The notes under the pieces were generated by a model that was not told the DNA's origin, did no database searches, and saw nothing but the letters and a program-made list of their open reading frames with translations. From NCBI RefSeq assembly GCF_019649055.1, contig NW_026570361.1:124001-188000 (forward strand): 64,000 nucleotides of DNA. The letters are read 5' to 3'. The position numbers and the translations under genes are program-made. Source of the stretch: Paramacrobiotus metropolitanus (lineage: Eukaryota > Tardigrada > Eutardigrada > Parachela > Macrobiotidae). This document shows, piece by piece, positions 13,901 to 23,562 of this stretch; positions within the stretch are counted from its first letter, which is position 1, and each line of letters starts with the position of its first letter.

Positions 13901-14161
13901 AGTTGGTCAGTTACGAGGTGGGTACCAAGTGATAAAGTTTCACAATTAGGGTTTAAATTCAGTTAATTTATAAGGTTTTGTTTAGAGCTGTATGGCCAAT
14001 GGGCAGTGTACCGGAAAATTCCTGGCGGAACTGATGAAAAGAAATTCCAAGACAGCGTTGTCGGCCATCTTGATGTGGTACTGAATGAGCATAAAAAGCG
14101 CCTGGAAGCCGCTGAAAATGCCGCGAAAGCCACGGGAAATATTAGTCCTAATTCGGCTTAA
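4965..14161 (+). CDS. BEN-domain protein, 398 residues, eight exons
   Basis: Exons 4965-5175, 5399-5620, 13016-13071, 13150-13347, 13421-13519, 13584-13652, 13752-13917 and 13986-14161 sum to 1197 bases (399 codons), with every intron GT-AG and every phase matching. The start has a good context (GCCATGG); an in-frame ATG at 4800 is a weaker alternative. Residues 1-70 form a small beta-rich module (VIYWYEDAKAAVSVEPM) like the N-terminal domain seen in several invertebrate BEN proteins. The middle is Ser/Pro/Ala-rich linker. Residues 212-244 are charged and likely helical. The last 115 residues match the BEN pattern: small-residue turn, RAGVKRLFSEEEC, then LDPVRVGQLRELYG and a final helix pair. 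BEN domains bind DNA or chromatin proteins, so a nuclear regulatory role is inferred. Intron 2 is 7.4 kb, while the others are about 65-225 bases. Confidence 0.85.
5183..5262 (+). repeat. Short tandem repeat in BEN gene intron 1
   Basis: About four imperfect copies of a roughly 20-base unit built on GTACATACTATATGCG lie just after the exon 1 donor. Nothing else is visible in this intron. Confidence 0.7.
7693..8163 (-). CDS. Cysteine-rich protein of unknown function, 156 residues
   Basis: Single-exon reading frame on the reverse strand inside BEN gene intron 2, starting at an ATG at 8163. I do not recognise the family. Residues 1-55 look helical (RPEGMTLVEALLAHLGRQ). Residues 59-118 hold nine cysteines, including CFC, CGC and a closing CDSCQWALG, which suggests a zinc-binding or disulphide-bonded fold. 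The tail is Pro/Gln/Asn-rich with a tandem NPNAPQD motif. No signal peptide is evident. Just downstream (7640-7665, same strand, another frame) the phrase SCQWAL occurs again, so the 3' end may have been duplicated or an alternative last exon may exist. The amino-acid composition looks coding, but I have no homologue to prove it. Confidence 0.5.
   Translation of the reverse strand: MDLPQAVLQQRPEGMTLVEALLAHLGRQAIQNPQRLRTKADITKRDLYATLAVVPDAVCFCGSYHILYRECGCVGKDFTITCGSNLSARKNEIFCEKGAALYTVQHLKLTGSCDSCQWALGVQQEPGNEAQQPQNPNAPQDPNAPQDVPIAAQDHN
8239..8760. mobile_element. MITE-like element with long imperfect inverted ends, in BEN intron 2
   Basis: The left end (AACTAATTCCTCGTAC at 8239) is the reverse complement of the right end (8745-8760). 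The match continues imperfectly for about 80 bases on each side, including TTTACGTTGTGGCT. I see no coding sequence inside and no clear target-site duplication. A non-autonomous DNA transposon is the simplest reading. Confidence 0.6.
9849..10154 (-). CDS. Possible zinc-finger-like exon (weak)
   Basis: Reverse-strand open frame in BEN intron 2. It contains FYKCPWC followed about 15 residues later by NKHMHG, so the spacing resembles a C2H2 or C2HC finger, with a Ser/Pro/Arg-rich tail. There is no second finger, no clear splice partner and no recognisable start context. It could be a chance frame or a relic exon. Confidence 0.2.
   Translation of the reverse strand: MNEHHARITNAINIVRSHHNRDFYKCPWCTAYDAVPRMKDTVNKHMHGQSTGELQNQREPACRNRPRDTPSTGSDRIQPVFVRHREISIAEIADQLRRGCN
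10913..11449 (-). CDS. Small two-exon protein with a chromodomain-like core, 101 residues
   Basis: Exon 1 is 11449-11289 and exon 2 is 11057-10913. The intron is GT-AG and phase 2 on both sides, giving 102 codons. The protein begins with a basic Lys/Arg segment, followed by an Ala/Gln/Pro-rich run with AAQPAAQPA repeats. The folded part (about residues 37-95) reads QYVLADGNMPF, then an Arg-Arg junction, then INGREVVLVQWQPTVVDIAQ and NGWLPP. That beta-strand/Trp pattern resembles a chromodomain or chromo-like barrel, but I cannot assign the family. A second possible donor (CAG followed by GTATAA) lies just before the stop, so a longer form with more exons is possible. It sits antisense within the BEN gene intron and may be independently transcribed. 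Confidence 0.5.
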
Positions 14162-14549
14162 CATTTTCAATGGCTGTCATTGTAAACATGGATTCATGTT
14201 ACTGAAGCACTCCATAATTTTTTTCCTGTATTTCATTGATTAATTTGCATGCATACAATGTACCTAATAATTGTGTTATTACAGCGAATTTTTCGACACT
14301 GCTTTTTTGCTGGGAATTTAACTTCGTGTGTTTGTGGCTTCCGTTCCACGTCGTGTTGTTAGAATCATTCATTCATTTTGTCAAATTTTCCTGTTTGATA
14401 TTACACACATTGCAATCGACGCACCTGATCATCAACAATAAACTGTTTAGGATTGTTAATGCAACCGACTTCCGTTTTATTTAATCGATGAAAATTTGCA
14501 ACCTTTTTCGTAAATATTTTACAGACATATTGTAAAAGCGCTTTTCAAT

Positions 14550-17500
14550 GGCTCGGATTAACCAATAGGATTTATTCGAGAATTCTTTATTAAATTTGCA
14601 ATTGGAGATTCAGAAACCAATGAAAAAAGGAAAGCTCTCACATAAGGTCATGTAAAGACCTTTTTGTGTCCAGATTTCTAAGCCCTTACGCAGCCTTGGT
14701 GATGGGCAATTGTTGACGGCGCTTATAAGCTCCTTTTATTCGGAACTTAAGGAGCTTTTGCCTTATGATATGCCTATAGCTGGAAGCCCTTTTAAAGGAC
14801 TTCCAAAAAGGACTGAGCAAGCCCTTTGCCGACCCAAAATTTAGCGACGGGATCTAAGCGCCCTTCACCGCTGCTCCGCATTAGCGCATCGACACTTTCC
14901 GGTCCCGTCAGTCCGGCCATGTGGAAGAGCATGAGCAACAAAGACCTGTCGCCGGTACCATCGGACGCGTTGTAGTTGATCAGCACCATCGTCTCACACA
15001 CGGTCATCCAACGCGACAGATTATTGAATTTAAACTGCCCATTCCGCTCGTCTGGTCCCAGAAACATAAAAGAACTGCTGCCCGCCATGGCGCTTTCATA
15101 GCCATTCTTCGTAATAAGCAGCGGCAGGCGAAAGCATTTGTCCCTCAGGAAATAGTAAATCTTCCAAATTTTCATTGTGAAATCCCATCTGTCTTTGTCC
15201 CGTTCTCTGTCATCAGCCGTTCTTTCGTCTACCAACGCCAGCGCACGGGTTTCCTGGGAAACGGCTCGTTCGAGCATTGCTTCGAGTTTGCAGTTTGTGA
15301 ACGAGTCAAATGCAATGTGTATCGAACCATCCCAGTCTTCCGTTGTGAATACTGAAGAGATAGTAAAATAACAAAGCGATTCCGGACGTAGTCGTGCGAA
15401 ATCAGCCTCCAGAACGCGCAAACCCTGTAAACGACACAGTGCAAAAATTAAGGTAAACTACGAATTTGCGACCCTGGGGTGCGAATAGTTCAAACGTCCT
15501 GGAGGAGGGGGGCTTATTTTAGGGAGGGGGCGTTACTTCGGGGGGTAGTACTATTTTTCAAACAGCATTTTTCGGAAGGGGCCGCTATTTTTCAAACAAC
15601 TGCGCATCCTGTTCTATTGGTACTGAACGCAGTAGATACCGGTATTTGCAATTTCACAACCTTACAGCAACATTCTGAAGCATCGCACCACATTATTTTT
15701 GTGACTGTTGGCTGTTTGATCATTAAATCATAACAATTATTATGAGGCAGTTTGCAGTATATCTATCATTTTGTGGCGCTTATCATTTAATAACGGCCCC
15801 TGGGCGGTAAATTCGCGGGGATGCGCTATTTTTAAAAACAGGTTATGGGAGGGGGGCTTATTACGGAGGTGGGGGCCTTATTATGGTGGGAGGTGCAAAT
15901 TCATAATTACGGCATATGTGTGAACTGGCAGTGCTTCGCTGTATTAAAGCTGCTTCATCTGCTCTCGGCCTCACAAAACTGTCGGGGCTAAATATACAAT
16001 AGTTTATTGTGCGTAATCTATACATAATATTTATCATATGTATTTTGGTATCGGATCAATCGGTAACGATTCGGAGTGAATTCCCAGCATGAGAATGCTT
16101 CTGCTGGCTTAAAAATTTAAACGTTTAACCAGAGAATATCACTTACTGACTGATTCGTATCTGAGAAATGAAATCCAGACTGAGAAAGATGCTGGCAAGG
16201 ACTGCAGCCGGCAGACAAAAGATGGGCAACTCTTCCAAATCTGCAAAAATACCAAGTGTAATTGTCACTCCAGTAGCACTGGCACGTCGTGCAGCGGCAG
16301 TGAGGGTGAAGACTTTGATCTTCTACTTTTATAGCTACGCGCAGCAAAACCGACGTATGCACATAGTGCCGAATCTTGGAACACTATGCAAATGCTCGGA
16401 GGCGTAACAGTCAACCGTGGAAGGAATGCCAGTCCACGATTAGCCTAGGCGTCAACCGTGGATGAGTACACACCATACGACAGCGTCACAGCGGTCAAGT
16501 TAAGCGCGGACTGGTAGCCTTCCACGGCTGAGAAAATCGCGCATTTGCAGCGTTTGAAAAGTGTGTGGTATGTGGCTTCGCTGCTGAAGTGCTTTGAAAA
16601 ACCATTTGTTTGAATAACTATAAAGAGAAAGTGGATAGAAGTCCAGACAAAACAATAGCCTTTACTAACATGGATCTTTCCTGGCAACAGGGAGTCCATT
16701 TTTACATTTTTTTTTGTCGACCTGGTTTTTATATCGGCATCCATTAAATAACAATCGTAGCTTCCCTGCCCCGCCCATGATGTGCTTACCCGGCTGGGAA
16801 GGTACCGTCGGCAGACTCGCGGCAACCAACGTGCCGGCTTGCACAAACTCTCTTGACATTTGGTCGACGAGATAACTCTGGCAAACCGCCTTTAGAGAAT
16901 TTTCAACCCAGAACAAACTACGCCCCGCAGCGTCACCGCGCACTTCGATACAAATGAATGTGACAGTATCGATTCCCGCTTGCACAAACACCCGACAACC
17001 GACGTCGAACCAGTAGTCACCAACGGTATGATCATGCACTGCCGAGCAGTGGAATCGAAAATAGTTCGCTGATGCCCATCCAAATCTTTCTATGCGGCAG
17101 CTGCTTTTGCACGGGTCACCAGGTCCGAGAGCTATCTGGCAAGTGCGGTATAGGTACTTGGGCATAAAGTTCACATTACGCAACTGATACGCCTGGTCGT
17201 AAGCGATGACATGCTTTTTGTACAGAAGTCCTTTAGTTTTCTTGAAAAAGCTTCCCTCTGCATTCGGTGCCGGCAGCTGTGCGGTGAGCTGGCGCACGGG
17301 TACGGTGCGGTGCTCAGGTGAAGAGCTCTGGTTTGGCTGATCGAGGCTGACAGTGCAAAACATGCCAAAAATATCCTTAATGACAACAGCTGGTCGGAAA
17401 ATTAACGGTCCGCCGGCTTCGTCACGCAGCTCCACATGCACGGGAAGGCTGGGCAAAGGTTTGAGACGATAAATCTCCAGAAAATCATGCGACCAGAGAT

Positions 17501-17690
17501 ATTTAGAGTGAATCCATTGGGGATTGATCGTTCTGGCATCGAAATCAATGAAGAAGTGGTCGCCGTCAATATCCTGAACATATCCCAGCCACCACTGGCC
17601 CGTGTCGCGCTGCACCAGCACCGTGTTCCCGTAATTCATTTGGCGGGTACCCGAGTTCAATTCCCGGTAGTAGCGCAGTGTTGGGGCCAT
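14550..17690 (-). pseudogene. Tudor-like/F-box family member 1, decayed at the 3' end
   Basis: Exon 1 (17690-16790, 901 bases, ending phase 1) is intact and codes for the Tudor-like module (NYGNTVLVQRDTGQWWLGYV, starting at residue 20), the middle region and cysteine segment (CQIALGPGD..C...C). Exon 2 (16240-16147, exactly 94 bases) gives the first half of the F-box (LEELPIFCLPAAVLASI). Exon 3 starts at 15424 with VCAFWRLISHDYV. A one-base frame slip then occurs near 15362, after which the frame reads TTEDWD and runs to a stop at 14792. Remains of the C-terminal part (AVNNCPSPRLRKGL) persist near 14700-14735 behind further stops, and no clean last exon is seen. The ATG at 17690 matches the family start (MAPTLRYYREL). 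I call it a pseudogene, though a truncated protein from exon 1 is possible. Confidence 0.75.
15465..15910. other. G-run-rich stretch in intron 2 of family member 1
   Basis: Several runs of 4-7 G (for example GGAGGGGGG, GGGAGGGGG and GGAGGTGGGGG) lie in two clusters separated by AT-rich sequence. This could form G-quadruplexes or be part of an inserted element. I see no coding sequence. Confidence 0.4.
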
Positions 17691-18108
17691 GTCGATGTTG
17701 AGCGTAGGAAGAGGATTTGGCGTACTCACCAAGTCAGTCGACGGAATTAGATTAATTTTGGCAACTTGGCGCTCCTATTTATTATCTGGCAGCAGTTAAA
17801 TATTATCATGCGTACGAAACGCGGTAAACTGGTCTGTGATCGGTACTATTCAGAATCCACTCTGCGTGCACCAAAATAGAGAAAAAATTCCACAAAGCTA
17901 CGAAAAATCTGCTTTTTATGTAGGTACTGGCTCGGTTTACGCACATGTATGTATATCGCTGTACTGGCAACGTGTGGTAAATCATCATTTCAGCGTACAG
18001 TGAAAACTATTACTGCGCAGTAGATGGAGAAGCTGGGCAACTCGTAAGCGTCACATTTCCACAATAACCGACTTAAATAGAATGTAACGAATACTATGTT
18101 AAAGAATC

Positions 18109-18205
18109 TTCGAAAGATTTTGAGTATATTACGAGGTCAAAGGGTCGTCCTGCGTTGAATGCATGAATGGAGCGAAGTCGGATGCCGGATTTTGAGCAGG
18201 AAGAA
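18109..18205 (-). promoter_or_regulatory. Upstream segment shared with family member 5
   Basis: About 90 bases here, 420 bases upstream of member 1, match 60477-60562 upstream of member 5. The core GAGGTCAAAGGGTCGTCCTG (+ strand) is identical. The match suggests a shared 5' region from the duplication, possibly promoter or 5' UTR. The rest of 17691-18807 shows no feature I can support. Confidence 0.5.
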
Positions 18206-18807
18206 GGAGGCCTTATTTAATTAAGCACGTTCTGTATGACAGCCGCTACCAACTTGCTCATATTTTGCCCCGCTTATTGTAAGGTCGTCCTTTTGAAAAC
18301 CAGCAGCAACAATAAGCGGCTATTGTCATGCACTAGGAAGTAACATGCAGCATAGCGTGGTGGTGCAGAGATTATAATAAAATGATTGAAATGATACATT
18401 CGGAATCTGTCGCCAAAATCAGGGAGAAAATTAAAATGTACTGCTACTATTACACGTCCGCTACATATTTCCGCAGTAGAAAGTAGAAACGCTATAAGTT
18501 TTTTGGCCGTTTCATAATTGAACGCGCACATTTCAAAGGCTGTCGGAATGGCCAGTTGCTTGAGACACGGTAACTGGTGCGTGCGTTTACTGGATGGCAT
18601 CGCTGCTGTCCGGCTGCACGGGCCTACAGCTCTCGCGCCGTAACATTTGTCGGCGTATTTGTGCACAGCGATTAGCAAACCACACCTATTAAAATACCTG
18701 CTTATTTCCATTGAAACACAACATTCCGCAAGCAATGTATTACTGTACCTGTATTTGTATTACTGTACCTGTACCTTCAGTCACAACAGCGATGTGCAAG
18801 GGGATTT

Positions 18808-18981
18808 TCATTCAGACCAATACTGACCTTTCTCGAGCTCCTCGATGTGTTCGTCGGTGAATGAGGCGCGTTGACGCTTAATGATGCGTTTTAACTTTGC
18901 TACAAATCGGGCTTGGGCATCGGCATCTTCTTTGGAACTATTATTATCCGACGGCGTGTCCGCTTGATCGCCCGATGGCAT
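18808..18981 (-). CDS. Possible small charged protein or exon (weak)
   Basis: This 57-residue frame starts at an ATG eight bases after a good acceptor (TATTTTGTAG). It is acidic and Ser-rich at first, then strongly basic and helical (FVAKLKRIIKRQRAS, HIEELEKGQYWSE). A donor (AAAG followed by GTCAGT) near its end suggests it could instead be an internal exon. No partner exons were found and no family is recognised. Confidence 0.3.
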   Translation of the reverse strand: MPSGDQADTPSDNNSSKEDADAQARFVAKLKRIIKRQRASFTDEHIEELEKGQYWSE

Positions 18982-19397
18982 CTTTTCTTCTACAAAATAA
19001 TAAGAGCGAAAATGAGTGCGGGCCATACCTTTTAGAGTTAGTACAGTTTCGCGGCTTTGCGCCTAAATAAAAGGTGGACCGAAAATGTTAAGAAATGGAT
19101 TTTAGCCGCTGGTACGTCATCGTAGTCACCATGTACACATTGCGTCAAGTTTTTTCGTGAACGGTTTGTAATGCTGCTCTTTCACTCCGATACCACGGCG
19201 ATTTCGAGTTCAGTGAATTTGCACCGTAACGTTGTTGCTTGTTTAAGGCGACCTTCCCGGTGGAAATTTTTCTCAGTACCTTTTTGGATTGCTGAGTCGT
19301 TGTCTGACCCGCTTGTTCCGGTCGGCACGTTGGCTCCGACTCCTACATCACTATCAGTAGCGGGTGCGAGAGGGTAACCGGAATTCGATGATGCACT

Positions 19398-22300
19398 TTA
19401 GTGGCTCCGGCTTGCCAGATAGATCTCGCGGTAAACCATCCACATCCAGACGGTTGCGGCGATACAGGCCAGTAGCGCCATGATGTGCAACGGCAGGTAG
19501 GCGCGTTCGGGGAAGAGGAATGGCGCGATTGTCAGTGCCGCAGAACTCCAGGCAGTGCTCATGACAGCTAAGCCGATCTGCATGTAGTGCAGGTTGGCTA
19601 GCGGTGTGGCTTCCCATTCGATCAACGGTTGGTGCACCGCTTCGGTGTCCCGCGAACGTTTGTGTTCTGCGGTACAGTAGTCCCAGCAACAGTACCCGCA
19701 TAAGACAAACAAGATGATTATCATCATCAGCGGCAGGCCAAAATGAATGAACGCAGCGAAAGGTGCCGAGACGAAGTAGCCCAGCCAGCCGACAGCCAGT
19801 GCGCCAGAGGAGAGTTCGTTGGTGCCGTCTGGGAAAAAGGTTGCATAGGTTGTGTTGTCGAGGTACGGACGCAAGTCCACCCAGTAAGACTTGCTGGCGG
19901 TGTTTCGATGCAGCATCTGCAACACCCCCCAAATTCGAACTGGTGCAAAAATATTCACTTTTTTCTGCGCTGACTAGACTCATTTCACCGGCTTCGTCCC
20001 AAAAAATGGGGTTTTGACGAAGGTCGATTAATATGCGGTATCAAAGTAATTTTTGTTAAATCTTTTCATCGTCCTGGGTCGTGCCCAAATGGAAATTTAT
20101 TGGCAATACCAAATTTTTTATCTTTGCGATTGTACGGGTTCTAGACATGCGAATAAAATAAATTGTGAATCTCAAAGTATAAATAACCATCTAAAATGAG
20201 CGAATACATACAACGATTTGCGTCTTATTTTCGGCGCTGTCTGTCCCGTTCATCCCTTCTATTCTGCAGGTCGACAAACTTGAGCCTCTAGGAAAACACA
20301 ACTGCACAACCTGCTGGAAAATGACGAAGAGATTGTTGGGATAGCTGAGGTGGAGAAGCAATCCCAGGGCGATAAACAAAAAGGGGAAAATCAACTGTCG
20401 GAACATGATCGCTCTAGTGACCACTATCGTCATTTCGTCGTCGCTTCGGTTTTCTTCGGCTTGATCTTTTCTGTAAAGAAAATTAACATTGACTGCCTGA
20501 CGCGCCACGCATTACATGATTACAATTTATCCTTCCAGATTCCTTTTTAACAGACTTGGCAATTTCTTTTTATAGACTCGACAGGTTGTGGAGCACCAGA
20601 TTTACTGGGCTTATTGCCGGCGAGATACTGACTAATTAAGTGATAATATGCAAAGAATACCGCACAAAAAGGTAAGGTCAACCAAGTCATGCAAATATAT
20701 GTTGTTCTACAACACTAAGAGCATTTTTCATTTTCTTTCAAACACATTGTCAGAATCTATTACTACCCGATGACCATAATTGTGTTTTTTATATATCTGT
20801 ATATCGGAGTGGTCACGCGTTCTATGTGGGGTACAAATTCTGAATAATGCAGAATATTGCTCAGAACTGGAGGTTTGACGGATCTGCAGTAAGTTTTACT
20901 GGCTGCAGATACCGCTTGTCTCCGTTTGGTGGTTTTGCGTGTGGCTGAAATATCGCCGGTAAAGTCGATGTTTCCGGGTAGTTCTGTCGAGGATACGCAT
21001 GGCGCCCATACAGCCCTACAGTGTAAAGGAACGAAATATGGGTAGACGAAAGCAAACAATATAGTTTTCAGAAAATGCACGACATTACATTAAGCAAGTT
21101 TCAGTCTATAAAAATTCCCTGAATATTTAGAGGTGTTTAGACTAAACTCTCTAAAAATTGAGAGCTTTAGAGTCTCCGAAAATAATGAAAAAAATCATAG
21201 TTTGTGCCACTGGTACGCAGTGACTACGAGGATGGTAGCACTTTTCATTTGAGCACGAAATATTTGTTTACGGAAAAATTTTTTAGTACAGCTTACAGAA
21301 ATGGTCGAAAGAAAATCCCGATCCGAGATGGAATTCTCACCAACCCCGCGATGCTTGACGCGCAAAACACTGCCCACCCGCCCACCACCAGGCAGGTAAC
21401 TGGCAAAACACCGGCATCCCCGGCAACCGCCCGGGTTACCCAGATGGCCAGATTTACGGTCAGAATCGGCGGGATACACAAGGACACAATGTACGCAGCG
21501 GTGGCACCGGCGACCAGGATCCAGCGGCAGCATGTACCGCAGTTGGTGACGGCAAGGAAGCCCGCCGGCGTATCGTGGATGGCCCAGGTGGGCGTGTTCA
21601 CCATCAGACTCCACGGGAGAAGGATACCCAGCGCCACTGTGGGCATGACACAGAGCAGTAGAAGAAATACGGGAGCGACCAAATCGAAGCCCAGGGCGGG
21701 ATTGTTAGTGATATCGACGGACGCGTCGCAGAGGATGTCGAGAAATGGGAACCACGGTCCCGCGCTGCGCAGCCAGTAACACCGGTAGTAGTCGCCCTCA
21801 AAAAGGCAATTTATTTTTATTTATTCTGCATGATAACCGATATGATAACTCAAACTGTAATTAATGTGACAAAATTATAATTCAGATAAGATCTTAAAAA
21901 TAATAATACTATAAAACAAATTCATATCTTTTCTCACATGATGTGATCCCAAAGGTCAGCATGTCCTGCTGAAAAGACTTCCTTTATGCCTTAGTGGATT
22001 AATCTGATAATCAATAAATTGGGTGGTATTCAAAGTAAAATAAATAATAAAATTAAATTCTGGATTTTAGCAGTCGTTTACACGTACTGTAGATCGAATT
22101 TTAACCGTACACTTATTTTTGATTTTTTTAAATTTGTACAGTCATTGAAGATTTTTTTTACAAAATTTTGGTTTCGAAGTTATTCTAGTTCTGCTATTTG
22201 AACACAAATTAGTGCTAAATAGCAAAAACCGCGGTATTGTTTAAATTTAAAGCAAAAGGCTTGCCTGTTGAAGATCGATCCACAATACTGAGTCCAGTCC

Positions 22301-22462
22301 AGCCATCTCCGCCCGGATATCCGTGCGTGCTTCGCGTAGATGGGGAAACGCCAAGCGCATCAGGAACCGCGACACATCCGTGCACAATATCAACACCACA
22401 ATGCTTTCACACAGGATCTCGGCGTAGCGCCAGGTTTTCTGACGCAAAAACGGCTGCGACAT
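19398..22462 (-). CDS. Multi-pass membrane protein of unknown family, 515 residues
   Basis: Exons 22462-22265, 21796-21341, 21015-20900, 20470-20212 and 19916-19398 total 1548 bases (516 codons), and all phases match (0, 0, 2, 0). Intron 1 uses a GC donor (CAACAG followed by GCAAGC); the others use GT. I count about eight to ten hydrophobic segments, for example LVAPVFLLLLCVMPTVALGI, the stretch AATAYIVSLCIPPILTV region in exon 2, FRQLIFPFLFIALGLLL in exon 4, and three in exon 5 ending LPLHIMALLACIAATVW. Possible N-glycosylation sites (NGT, NKT, NTT) lie in loops. A charged loop encoded by exon 3 and the start of exon 4 is probably cytoplasmic. The segment FLDILCDASVDI before a membrane span faintly recalls XK-related proteins, but I would not assign it. 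A transporter, scramblase or receptor role is possible. Confidence 0.75.
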
Positions 22463-22985
22463 GGTGCCTATCCTGACTGTTAATGCTTAAAATAAAAATG
22501 TTTTCCTCCAGCTCTTGGCCAAGGAGAAGATAAGAGATGCCTTGGCAAAATGGAGTAGCGCTGAATACAATTACATTATAATAACAGACGTTGTGAAGGA
22601 ATGCAATGCAGTTGCATGCACGCCGCTCTGCTTGTCTTTTCTTCCAGTAGCGTGAGGGCTTGTGCGAAGATCGACCGTTGCTTGGCGGCAGAGAGGAGCA
22701 AACAGACACACCAGATTAAAGAGTATATTGTAACGGCGGTCTGTATCTGCACAAGATGACCAGTGGCCCGTCTGCCGCTCAGTGCGAGCCAAGGGGAAAT
22801 TCTACACAGAGCGAGACTGGGCTCGGGCCTGTGTACCTTCCATCTGGACTGCAGCTAAACTACTGGAGCATTTACTTTATTCTTCGAATTTATCTCCGTG
22901 CAGTACAAAGTTCAAACGCCGCTTTTCGATCACACTGTTTCGTGCTTCAGTGTCTGGTTTCTTGGATTAGGAGCATAAACAGACT
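22463..22985. other. 5' flank of the membrane-protein gene
   Basis: No gene or repeat is supported. It presumably includes the promoter of the reverse-strand membrane-protein gene that starts at 22462. Confidence 0.3.
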
Positions 22986-23070
22986 TCTGTAATTGGTACT
23001 GTTGAAAATGTTGTTTTGTTTAATCGTAAATATACCTTGATATGTTACCGAGCCATGGAAATAAAGTACA
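22986..23070 (+). mobile_element. 3' terminal scrap of a LINE
   Basis: The last codons (SVIGTVENVVLFNRK) and the 3' UTR (CGAGCCATGGAAATAAAGT) match the reverse-strand LINE remnant at 60970-61301 almost exactly. Only the extreme 3' end is present, as expected from aborted target-primed reverse transcription. Confidence 0.7.
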
Positions 23071-23395
23071 TCATTAAAAACAGACTCACGGGCATTCTGA
23101 CACTCTAGTTGGTCAACCGTCAAACGGTCATTGCATAATGCATGCGTTATATGTGTTAGTGTTTCAATCGACTTTTTCGTGAATATAATAATAATTAGGG
23201 AGTAATAGTTTTTTATGAGTAGCAGCATTCAGCGACAATCACCGCTTAAAAAATGATCATCCGAACCGCATTCAACGTGTGTCAGCCGGGTCCGTACGAG
23301 TATAGAAACTAGCACAACTTATGGTTTCGATATACCTGTAATTTTTTACACAGCCGTGGAGAAGGAAAAAGTTGTGCGATATTTACAAAACTATA

Positions 23396-23495
23396 TGTGA
23401 TGATGTGACATAGCAACGTGCGAACAGCAGCAGCGTAAGCTGCCAGTATGACTGTGGAGATCTAAGTGAATAAATGACTTTGTGAAGCCGTGACA
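23396..23495 (+). repeat. 5' LTR (100 bp)
   Basis: Identical to 25081-25180. It begins TG and ends CA. It is unusually short for an LTR, in the size range of TRIM-type elements. Confidence 0.9.
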
Positions 23496-23562
23496 ATCTG
23501 GCGTGAAGGAATCGAGCTCATTGCCGTTTAAGAGTGATAAAGTGTTTACGAACAGCGTGGTT

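Noticed and set aside
18274-18735. 153-codon reverse-strand frame.
   Set aside because: No splice partners, no recognisable motif, and low-complexity hydrophobic runs; most likely chance.
21204-21779. 191-codon forward-strand frame opposite the membrane-protein gene.
   Set aside because: It is the antisense shadow of exon 2 of the reverse-strand gene, which has matching splice phases and membrane spans.
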